A stretch of DNA of 64,000 bases, from the NCBI RefSeq assembly GCF_000384815.1, contig NZ_ARQF01000020.1:310001-374000 (forward strand). The letters are read 5' to 3'. The notes beneath the pieces are model-generated. The model did no database searches. It saw nothing but the letters and a program-made list of their open reading frames with translations, and had not been told where the DNA came from. The position numbers and the translations under genes were made by a program. The stretch's first letter is position 1. Each line of letters opens with the position of its first letter. This document shows positions 57,176-64,000 of the stretch, piece after piece. Source of the stretch: Halodesulfovibrio aestuarii DSM 17919 = ATCC 29578 (GTDB lineage: Bacteria > Desulfobacterota > Desulfovibrionia > Desulfovibrionales > Desulfovibrionaceae).

Positions 57176-58447
57176 ATGAATTACAAAACCAACCTGCTCT
57201 CAGTATGGCATAATATCTCACAAGAACAAATCCACTCAGTACTTGTGGCCTTTTTTTGCCTCTACATGCTCCTTTTTGCCTTTGGCAGAATCATTATTAA
57301 CATCGGCCAACTAGGCTCTCTTGTACTTCTTTGTGCGTACTATGCTAAAGGCTTTAATAACAGCAACTTAAAAAAATTCGGTGGAAAAAAGTTCTTTGCA
57401 ATATTCTTTGCATACTTAGTTCTCAATGTCATATTGTCTCAATTTCCGGAAAAATCTTTTCGTGCAATTTCCGTAAACTGGTGGAAAAGCTTCGTAGTTC
57501 CATTCATTGCTATGGAACTTGTTAAATCTGAAAAGGACTTACGCAAACTAATTTTAGCATTTGCCGGTGCCGCATTTCTTCAAGGGGTAGATGGGGTTTG
57601 GCAATATTTTTCAGGAATGGATCTCATTCATCAAACCCTTTTTAATGGTAAAAGACTAACTGGCTCTATGAAAACACCTCGTGTTGGCAACTATATGGCA
57701 ATCATTTTACCAGCAGCATTTGGCATACTCTATTTTGTAAAACAGCAAGGATATAGATGGGGTAAAGTCGTCTGTAGTCTTTTACTTGCTCCGGCAATTT
57801 TCTTATGGATATTCAGCCTAACACGAAGTGGATATGCAGGTGCTGGCATAGCTCTGTTCACACTTTGGGCTTTTGTCTGGCCACCCTTCCGCATTTACAG
57901 ACTTGCACTCCCTGCATCTGCAGTGGGTGCCCTACTTCTATTCGGCCCTTCAAGAATATCTTTTGAACGCCTTATGCAGGATCCACGTTGGGAAATATGG
58001 TCCTACGCACTAAAAATATTTGAACATTTTCCCATATTCGGCGCAGGGTTAAAAACCTACGCCCCAGCGCGAGACTTTTTAGGACTTAAACAACACATTG
58101 CACATGCCGGCATTCCACATCCCCACAATATGTACCTGCAATTCCTTTCAGATGGTGGAGTAGTTGGTTTTACAGTGAGTGTTCTTTTTCTTTTTGGACT
58201 CCTTTATTTCGCGTTCAAAACAATCCGCCCACACATCATCAATGAAATTCAGACAAAATCTTCAGACTATTTTTGGAGATACACAGCCCTGTTCTGGGCC
58301 AGCTATCTTGCCTATTTAGGAACGGGGATATCTGCTCATGACTTTTTCCGTCCGTGGTGGCTTACCATGGGCATGGCAATGCTCGGAATTACACTTGGTG
58401 CATGCACTGCCGGGAAAAAGCAGCCGGCCTCCCGTACTTCCATTTAA
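57176..58447 (+). CDS. O-antigen ligase/polymerase-family membrane protein (Wzy_C)
   Basis: 423 residues with about eleven membrane helices and a large periplasmic loop. The Wzy_C domain carries SLTRSGYAGAGIALFTLWAF and, in the loop region, GAGLKTYAP and HPHNMYLQFLSDGGVVGF, whose histidines are typical of WaaL/PglL-type ligases. It attaches or polymerises glycans on the periplasmic side of the inner membrane. A GT4 glycosyltransferase follows after 20 bases, so the pair belongs to lipopolysaccharide or surface-glycan synthesis. Ligase versus polymerase cannot be decided from sequence. The ribosome binding site is weak. Confidence 0.87.
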   Translation: MNYKTNLLSVWHNISQEQIHSVLVAFFCLYMLLFAFGRIIINIGQLGSLVLLCAYYAKGFNNSNLKKFGGKKFFAIFFAYLVLNVILSQFPEKSFRAISVNWWKSFVVPFIAMELVKSEKDLRKLILAFAGAAFLQGVDGVWQYFSGMDLIHQTLFNGKRLTGSMKTPRVGNYMAIILPAAFGILYFVKQQGYRWGKVVCSLLLAPAIFLWIFSLTRSGYAGAGIALFTLWAFVWPPFRIYRLALPASAVGALLLFGPSRISFERLMQDPRWEIWSYALKIFEHFPIFGAGLKTYAPARDFLGLKQHIAHAGIPHPHNMYLQFLSDGGVVGFTVSVLFLFGLLYFAFKTIRPHIINEIQTKSSDYFWRYTALFWASYLAYLGTGISAHDFFRPWWLTMGMAMLGITLGACTAGKKQPASRTSI

Positions 58448-58467
58448 ATTTTAGCTAAGGATTGGTA

Positions 58468-59526
58468 ATGAAAATAGCATTTTTCAATGCTACTACCGGT
58501 TGGGGTGGTGTAAAGACGTGGACGATTGATGTAGCTGAGGAGCTTCAAAATCTAGGGCACGACGTTGTTCTCATTGGTAAAGATGATCGATTCCGCAACC
58601 GTGCTGTTTCTAAAAATATACGAGCTTTCAACGTAAAATTTGGGGCAGACTTCAGCCCTATCAGTATTATCAAGTTTCTTTTATTTCTCCAAAAAGAACA
58701 ACCTGATGCCATTATAGTTAACGTAAGCAAAGAACTCAGGACTGTTGGCATTGCCGCAAAACTACTCGGCATTCCACTTATACAAAGAATTGGCCTTCCC
58801 AAAGACATGAAACGTTGCGCGAAGGTCCAGTTGTTAGACAAAATTCTTAGGCCTCACTACTTATTCCCGTGCAACTATAACCTCGACGGAATGCTGGAGC
58901 ACCTACCTTTTGTTAAAAAAGATAGAACATCCACAGTCTACACAGGTAAACCGACTCGCCCAAACCTTCTTTCTACCTCTTCTGATACGATTCAATTTGT
59001 CACAACAAGTCAGTTAAATAGAAAAAAAGGACATGCAGAACTCATGGAAGCCATGAGCCTTCTAGCTAAACAGGGCTCCCCATTCCATTGGCACATTGTA
59101 GGAACAGGCACAGAAGAAGAATTACTTAAAAAAAGATGCAGTGAATTAAACCTCTCTGAACACGTCACATGGCATGGTTGGGTTCAAAATGTTTTTCCAC
59201 TCCTTGAAAAAGCTGACTGTTTTGTTCTTCCATCTTTTTTCGAAGGCCTTCCAAATACATTATTAGAGGCCATGTCTTGTGGGCTTATCCCAATAGCAAG
59301 AGATGTTGGAGGAATACATGAAGCCTGGCCACAAGGTTTTGAAGATCTGCTCATTGCAAAAGCAGAAAAAGCCAGCACATGGGCATCTCGTTTACAGGAA
59401 ATTATCGAACTCCCAAAAGAGACGCTATTTCAGAAAAAACTCTCTGTTAAGCAGCACATGGAAACTAACTTTAATATTACAACTCAGGCAGCTATGCTAG
59501 CTGAAGAGATAAAACGTATCTCATAA
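58468..59526 (+). CDS. Glycosyltransferase family 4
   Basis: 352 residues, GT-B fold. N-terminal half begins MKIAFFNATTGWGGVKTW (acceptor-side Gly loop) and the C-terminal Glycos_transf_1 domain contains VTTSQLNRKKGHAELMEAM, WHIVGTGTEEELL, HVTWHGWV, FVLPSFFEGLPNTLLEAMSCGLIPIA (the EGLPNTLLEA block carries the nucleotide-sugar binding glutamate) and DVGGIHEA. It transfers a sugar to a surface-glycan acceptor in the cytoplasm. I start it at 58468 because AAGGA lies seven bases before that ATG. Co-transcribed with the ligase-like gene. Confidence 0.9.
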   Translation: MKIAFFNATTGWGGVKTWTIDVAEELQNLGHDVVLIGKDDRFRNRAVSKNIRAFNVKFGADFSPISIIKFLLFLQKEQPDAIIVNVSKELRTVGIAAKLLGIPLIQRIGLPKDMKRCAKVQLLDKILRPHYLFPCNYNLDGMLEHLPFVKKDRTSTVYTGKPTRPNLLSTSSDTIQFVTTSQLNRKKGHAELMEAMSLLAKQGSPFHWHIVGTGTEEELLKKRCSELNLSEHVTWHGWVQNVFPLLEKADCFVLPSFFEGLPNTLLEAMSCGLIPIARDVGGIHEAWPQGFEDLLIAKAEKASTWASRLQEIIELPKETLFQKKLSVKQHMETNFNITTQAAMLAEEIKRIS

Positions 59527-59554
59527 GCAATATTCCAGTAACACAAACAACATA

Positions 59555-59596
59555 AAGCTACGTATACATATCACAACGTATACGTAGCTTTTCTTT
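59555..59596 (+). terminator. Terminator of the glycan operon
   Basis: AAGCTACGTATAC / GTATACGTAGCTT with a 10-base loop, then TTCTTTT. Confidence 0.85.
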
Positions 59597-59785
59597 TGCA
59601 TGCTAACCTAAAATAGCTGAAAAAGCTTACTGCAATAAACCGTTACCCATCGTTATTTCTTTAACAAACACAATACAGCTTTTTCACGTAAAAAATCAGT
59701 TTTCTTTTAATTGTAAACGCTATCACCCTTGTATTTATAACTTTTTGTGATATGTAACCGTATAATATTTTATGAGGAGTTTATT

Positions 59786-60880
59786 ATGAAAAAGTTGCTG
59801 TCATTTTTACTTCTTGCCCTGATGGTATTAGGCGCAAGCACTGCCTTTGCCGGTGGTAACAAAATCGTAATTGCACACCGCGGTGCTTCCGGCTATTTGC
59901 CCGAGCACACTCTTGAAGCTAAAGCTGCTGCGTATTTTATGGGAGCTGACTACCTTGAGCAGGACCTTGTTATGACCAAGGATGACCAGCTTGTAGTACT
60001 TCACGATCATTATCTTGACCGTATCACAGACGTTATGGACAAATTTCCAAATCGTTTCCGTATGGTTGACGGCGAAAAACGCTGGTTCGCAATCGACTTT
60101 ACGTTAGCTGAAATTAAAACCCTTAACGTGACTGAAGGTTTTACAGTCAAAGACGGTAAAAAAGTTCAGGGATTCGGAGCCCGTTTCCCGATGTTCACAT
60201 CTTCATTTGAAGTACCAACTTTTGAAGAAGAACTTCAACTCATTCAAGGCTTAAATAAATCTACCGGTAAAAATGTTGGTATTTACCCTGAAATCAAGGC
60301 TCCTTGGTTCCACCGTGCCGAAGGCAAAGACATCAGTTTGGCTGCTTTGAACATGCTTAAAAAATATGGCTACACAACTAAAGGGGATAAAGTATACCTA
60401 CAGTGCTTCGATCCAAATGAGACCCGTCGCATCAGTAAAGAACTTCTTCCTAAACTTGGTATGAACATTAAAGTTGTTCAACTGATAGCTGAAACCAGTT
60501 GGAACGAAACCATGGAAAAGAAAAACGGCAAGTTCGTTCCTTACAACTACGACTGGATGTTTAAAAAAGGTGCAATGCAGCGAATTGCTGAATACGCAGA
60601 CGGCATCGGCCCTTGGAAGCCAATGCTCGTGAAAGATGAATCCACCCGTAACCATCTTGTTATTACAGATATGGTTAAAGAAGCTCATGCAAACGGCATG
60701 GAAGTTCATCCTTACACCTTCCGTCTTGATAACGGTCGTATTCCTGCATATGCTGCAAGCTTTGAAGACATGCTCGACATTTTCTACTACACAGTAGATG
60801 TAGACGGTGTCTTCACTGACTACGCAGACCGTGCTGTCAACTTCTTGCGCCGCGCTGAATACCAGCGTCAGGGATTATAA
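59786..60880 (+). CDS. glpQ: Periplasmic glycerophosphodiester phosphodiesterase
   Basis: 364 residues. Signal peptide MKKLLSFLLLALMVLGAST ending AFA, then a GDPD TIM barrel: IVIAHRGASGYLPEHTLEA (first catalytic His and Arg), YLEQDLVMTKDDQLVVLHDHYLDRITDV (metal-binding Glu/Asp and second catalytic His), and NVGIYPEIKAPWF. This is the GlpQ arrangement: calcium-dependent hydrolysis of glycerophosphodiesters to glycerol 3-phosphate and an alcohol. The chosen ATG has GAGGAG six bases upstream; the longer frame to 59747 is rejected because the signal peptide begins at this ATG. It is a single-gene unit with a strong terminator. Confidence 0.93.
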   Translation: MKKLLSFLLLALMVLGASTAFAGGNKIVIAHRGASGYLPEHTLEAKAAAYFMGADYLEQDLVMTKDDQLVVLHDHYLDRITDVMDKFPNRFRMVDGEKRWFAIDFTLAEIKTLNVTEGFTVKDGKKVQGFGARFPMFTSSFEVPTFEEELQLIQGLNKSTGKNVGIYPEIKAPWFHRAEGKDISLAALNMLKKYGYTTKGDKVYLQCFDPNETRRISKELLPKLGMNIKVVQLIAETSWNETMEKKNGKFVPYNYDWMFKKGAMQRIAEYADGIGPWKPMLVKDESTRNHLVITDMVKEAHANGMEVHPYTFRLDNGRIPAYAASFEDMLDIFYYTVDVDGVFTDYADRAVNFLRRAEYQRQGL

Positions 60881-60926
60881 GTTTGTCGTAAAGGCAAACA
60901 CTCTCCCAAAGACAATAGCATAAATA

Positions 60927-60954
60927 AAGCCCGCCTCAATTGAGGCGGGCTTTT
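60927..60954 (+). terminator. Terminator of glpQ
   Basis: AAGCCCGCCTCAA / TTGAGGCGGGCTT palindrome followed by TT; essentially loopless on paper, with AATT at the centre as the loop. Confidence 0.92.
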
Positions 60955-61048
60955 CTATTCCATTATAATGCAATATGGTTAACTCACGAAGCAGCGTTCT
61001 GCTTTACAACAAAACCTCCCCCCATAAGAACCACGCACCAAATATCTA

Positions 61049-61981
61049 TTACTTATCCAATGCCAGTTTGATATCACGCAATCTATTTGCTGTAATATCA
61101 AGCTTAGATGCCAATGCCTGCACCTGATTCGGAAGCATTGAATCACCATTTTTATTACCGCCAGCAAATACATACAAAGGATTAAAGCTGGCAATAGTAT
61201 CAAGCGTCTCCAAAGCAACGGCAACATTCTGCTCACCACCGCGATTCATCAACTCAGGGTATGCCAGAGTTACAGTATTCAGCACGTCACGCACAACCAG
61301 ACAGACCCCCTTAGCGAAGTAGATAGCATCATCAGCTTCAAAATGAGAATCAACACCAGTTTTTAAACGAGACTGCGGCATTTCAATAAGTGATTCCAGA
61401 GTGTCAATAAGAGTATACAGATCATCAGTCTTAACATTGAACACAGCCTTGCCGTTTTCAACATCTTCCAAGTATGAATTAATAGACTGAATACCTTCCT
61501 TGTATCTGCTCTCTGATGATGCAAACATCCAAACGTCTTCAGCATACGGGAAGGATGATGTCTGTGCTTTCAGTAAATGTTTATTTATTTCTTCACCGGA
61601 ACCACTACGTGCGAAATGAGTGGTGTAGACATTAATAACACCGCGAGTCGCAAAAATAATCCCTCGCTGAAGATTCTTTTTATTATCGAACCACGAAGTA
61701 GGAGAAATCATTAAGTCGTTAGGCACCCAGCCAATAGCCGAATTATTCAGTTCTCTGTCCAACGAGAAATAAGCAGCCTTAAAAACTAACGGCGCAATAT
61801 CTGCATCGCTTTTAATTTCGCCTGTAACCGGCATTACAGGCTGTTCTGCTACCTGAGCACGAATTCCAAGAATGCTGACACCTATACCAAAAATCAAAAA
61901 AATCAGTACTACTATTAAAGACCTTGAACCACTTTTACTGTGAAAAAGCTGTTTCAAGGAGGCAATTCCTATGCGTGACAT
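61049..61981 (-). CDS. DUF2333-family membrane-anchored protein
   Basis: 310 residues: a short cytoplasmic N-terminus, one membrane helix (SLIVVLIFLIFGIGVSILGI), and a large extracytoplasmic domain with FSLDRELNNSAIGWVPNDLM and SPTSWFDNKKNLQRGIIFATRG, which match the DUF2333 pattern. Helical segments follow (SYLEDVENGKAVFNVKTDDLY). Function unknown; the family is found in many proteobacteria. GAGGAG precedes the start. It is transcribed divergently from the aldo/keto reductase and stands alone. Confidence 0.82.
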   Translation of the reverse strand: MSRIGIASLKQLFHSKSGSRSLIVVLIFLIFGIGVSILGIRAQVAEQPVMPVTGEIKSDADIAPLVFKAAYFSLDRELNNSAIGWVPNDLMISPTSWFDNKKNLQRGIIFATRGVINVYTTHFARSGSGEEINKHLLKAQTSSFPYAEDVWMFASSESRYKEGIQSINSYLEDVENGKAVFNVKTDDLYTLIDTLESLIEMPQSRLKTGVDSHFEADDAIYFAKGVCLVVRDVLNTVTLAYPELMNRGGEQNVAVALETLDTIASFNPLYVFAGGNKNGDSMLPNQVQALASKLDITANRLRDIKLALDK

Positions 61982-62217
61982 TTAGGGTCTCCTCGTATGA
62001 CTATTTAAAAACTTTGCGTTCAATTTCTATATGCTAAGTTAAATTATTACTTCTTGTCCACAAGATCTAAATATACCAAAAAGCACAGCGTCCCTTTATC
62101 TGGTGCATATGATTGGGCCTCATCTCTTCTAACATCGTATTTACATACACAACATCTCTGTTATGCTAAATCAGATACCTTTCTACCCGACGTATAGATG
62201 CATAGTGGAGGCATCCT

Positions 62218-63174
62218 ATGAAGCATTTCCAATTACCGACTGGAGAAAAAATACCAGCGTTAGGACTTGGCACCTACCTTAGTCCACCAGAAAAAATAGA
62301 GCGCGCTATCCTGTCGGCTCTTGATGCTGGGTACAGACACATAGATTGTGCCGCAATTTACGGTAATGAAAAGCACATTGGTGCCGTATTAAAAAAAGCA
62401 TTCAACCAATATCCACGTAAAGATTTATGGATCACCTCAAAACTCTGGTGTGACGCTCATAAACCGGAAGATGTACTTCCTGCTCTCACACGGACTCTTG
62501 AAGATCTCGGACTGGACTATCTGGATTTGTACCTCATACATTGGCCGGTCGCATTAAAACGCGGAGTAGAACTTCCTGAAACAAAAGAAGATTACCTTAC
62601 GCTGGAAGAAGTACCGCTACGTACTACATGGCGCGCCATGGAAGATTGCGCTGATCGAGGGATTGTCCGAAATATCGGCGTAAGCAATTTCAGCACAAAA
62701 AAACTTACAACACTACTCTCCACTGCCGCCATTCCTCCTGCTGTCAACCAAATCGAAATGCATCCTTACCAGCAACAACGGGTACAAGTTGCCTTTGCTA
62801 AAAAGCACGACATTACCCTCACAGCATATTGCCCACTCGGCTCCGTGGGAGAGGCTAGGACAACACGAAAAGGCTGCACGCCTCCGCCTCTGCTCAAACA
62901 TCCCCTCATTATGACGATTGCAAAAAAGCATGGAAGTACTGCGGCTCAAGTACTGATCGCCTGGCTTTTGAAACAAGACATTGTTGCAATTCCAAAATCT
63001 GTTACTCCGGAAAGAATCCAAGAAAACTTCAAAGGCTCAGAATTATCTTTAGACGCGAATGACATGAGAGTTATCGCAGAGCTAGACATGGGAGCACGTA
63101 TTATCGACGGAAAAGTGTTCACACTCCACAACTCGCCGTACACCTTTGAAAACTTGTGGGATGGAGAATGCTAA
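62218..63174 (+). CDS. Aldo/keto reductase
   Basis: 318 residues of the AKR (beta/alpha)8 family. Start MKHFQLPTGEKIPALGLGTYL; catalytic tetrad: Asp and Tyr in AGYRHIDCAAIYGNE, Lys in LWITSKLW, His in DLYLIHWPV. NADPH-binding segment: IPKSVTPERIQENF. It reduces aldehydes or ketones with NADPH; the physiological substrate cannot be told. GGAGG with a six-base spacer precedes the start. Its last four bases overlap the end of the convergent metallophosphoesterase gene. Confidence 0.92.
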   Translation: MKHFQLPTGEKIPALGLGTYLSPPEKIERAILSALDAGYRHIDCAAIYGNEKHIGAVLKKAFNQYPRKDLWITSKLWCDAHKPEDVLPALTRTLEDLGLDYLDLYLIHWPVALKRGVELPETKEDYLTLEEVPLRTTWRAMEDCADRGIVRNIGVSNFSTKKLTTLLSTAAIPPAVNQIEMHPYQQQRVQVAFAKKHDITLTAYCPLGSVGEARTTRKGCTPPPLLKHPLIMTIAKKHGSTAAQVLIAWLLKQDIVAIPKSVTPERIQENFKGSELSLDANDMRVIAELDMGARIIDGKVFTLHNSPYTFENLWDGEC

Positions 63175-64000
63175 GCCCTAATGCCTGTAACCGTATGCAC
63201 AGTAACCTCCGGAGGAACTGTAAGACGCATCGGCGGCCCCCAGAATCCGGTTCCCGTGCTCACATACAACCTGCTTCCATCAACACAGTGCATCCCTTTT
63301 ACATAGGGCTGGAATAAATGCACCGCGTACGTCCATGGAAAGTATTGTCCACCATGTGTATGACCTGAAAGCTGTATATCAAATTTTGCCTTACTAGCTT
63401 CAAAAATACTTTTAGGCTGGTGTGCCAGCAGGATAGAAAGATCATGTTCCGGTGCACCGGCTTTTGCAGCAAACGGATCAGAAACATATTGTTCACCAAA
63501 TCGTTCGCCATGATAATCCCAGACACCTGCCATTAAAAGCTTACCTTCTCCTTTGCGTACAAGAGTATGCTCATTATTCAGCACAGTAAAATTAAGTGCC
63601 CGCAGTTGTTCGACCCAACCATCAACACCGGAATAAAATTCATGATTACCGGTCACAAAAAAATTCCCTAATGGTGCTTCAAACTTGAGCAATGCATCGA
63701 GTTCTTTTCCAACACGAGAGACTCTGCCATCTATAGCATCTCCAGTAAGTACAAATACGTCAGGACGTAACGCTTCAATCTGTACCATCAATGCATTAAG
63801 CCATTTCCCATCCAATATCGATCCAACATGTAAATCGGAAATTTGGACAATTCGCAACCCTTCCAAATCAGAGTGCAATCCTGCAATTCGTAATACGTTT
63901 TGTTTCACAAGAGGAGTCGCAAACGCCTCCTTTACGGAAAGTGACATTGTAGGAAGCACAGCCGCCATGACAACCGCATTGCCTGCGTTGTGCAAAAAAG
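63171..64000 (-). CDS. Membrane-associated metallophosphoesterase (YaeI/YkoQ-like), cut by window edge
   Basis: About 276 codons to the window end; the N-terminus lies outside. All calcineurin-like motifs are present in order: ISDLHVG, LTGDAIDG, GNHEFYSG, ILLAHQP and SGHTHGGQYFPW. The residues before the domain (GNAVVMAAVLPTMSLSV) look like the end of a membrane helix, as in the YaeI/YkoQ group. YaeI-type enzymes act on UDP-2,3-diacylglucosamine or related phosphoesters; the substrate here is not determined. It converges on, and overlaps by four bases, the aldo/keto reductase gene. Confidence 0.87.
   Translation of the reverse strand, partial: FLHNAGNAVVMAAVLPTMSLSVKEAFATPLVKQNVLRIAGLHSDLEGLRIVQISDLHVGSILDGKWLNALMVQIEALRPDVFVLTGDAIDGRVSRVGKELDALLKFEAPLGNFFVTGNHEFYSGVDGWVEQLRALNFTVLNNEHTLVRKGEGKLLMAGVWDYHGERFGEQYVSDPFAAKAGAPEHDLSILLAHQPKSIFEASKAKFDIQLSGHTHGGQYFPWTYAVHLFQPYVKGMHCVDGSRLYVSTGTGFWGPPMRLTVPPEVTVHTVTGIRA

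Noticed and set aside
1-64000. CRISPR array
   Set aside because: No regularly spaced direct repeats or cas genes were seen.

Overview
The window looks like chromosomal DNA of a marine, sulfate-reducing member of the Desulfovibrionaceae. This is inferred from moderate-to-low GC with AT-rich spacers, many sigma-54-type regulators and hybrid kinases, TRAP transporters, a TauE/TIGR02186 pair, and an Rnf-like protein inside a microcompartment operon. The species cannot be named from sequence alone; a Halodesulfovibrio-like organism would fit.

Layout. 1-5.5 kb: end of a flagellar cluster (5' part of flgD, a small sigma-70-family factor, two large paralogous flagellins whose Shine-Dalgarno lies in a CsrA-type hairpin). 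5.6-8.1 kb: an OmpR-type response regulator and its kinase. 8.2-19.5 kb: a mosaic mobile region. It holds an IS3-family IS407-group element with a 4-bp target duplication, an excisionase-like remnant, a complete IS66 element without target duplication, a MOBP relaxase with its MobC-like partner and an RP4-like oriT, a tyrosine integrase, tRNA-Arg(UCU), a resolvase remnant, an unrecognised gene, a PIN-type toxin/ImmA-type antitoxin pair, an RNase H remnant and a probable tRNA 3'-end attachment site. 19.5-20.3 kb: a PP1-like phosphatase.

20.4-34.3 kb holds an unusual regulated operon. Three large paralogues combine an ATP-grasp (PPDK_N) domain, a phosphohistidine swivelling domain and a shared C-terminal domain of about 280 residues that I do not recognise. 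They are encoded with a stand-alone receiver, a TIGR02186 membrane protein, a TauE/SafE permease and a universal stress protein. A divergent kinase/NtrC-type regulator pair lies next to a good sigma-54 promoter and two identical 13-bp palindromes. I think this is an undescribed phosphotransfer system.

34.7-45.1 kb: a flavodoxin/ferredoxin protein, a sigma-54 activator with receiver and PAS domains, a 1229-residue hybrid kinase with a solute-binding sensor domain, and a DctPQM TRAP transporter. 45.4-56.3 kb is a bacterial microcompartment locus: EutJ-like chaperone, acylating aldehyde dehydrogenase, EutN pentamer, three BMC-H, a PduT-like BMC-T, a PduS/RnfC-like flavoprotein, phosphotransacetylase and a EutQ-like protein. 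Opposite lie an amidohydrolase-fold protein and then an iron alcohol dehydrogenase. No classical signature enzyme (lyase, dehydratase or glycyl radical enzyme) is present. The amidohydrolase-fold protein ends in an encapsulation peptide nearly identical to that of the aldehyde dehydrogenase, yet has lost four of five expected metal ligands. It is the best candidate for a new lumen component. Sigma-54-type promoters precede the TRAP genes, the shell operon and this gene, and the kinase/regulator pair next door is the natural candidate controller.

57-64 kb: O-antigen ligase/polymerase, a GT4 glycosyltransferase, a periplasmic glycerophosphodiesterase, a DUF2333 protein, an aldo/keto reductase and a metallophosphoesterase cut by the window end. 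No rRNA operon or CRISPR array was seen.
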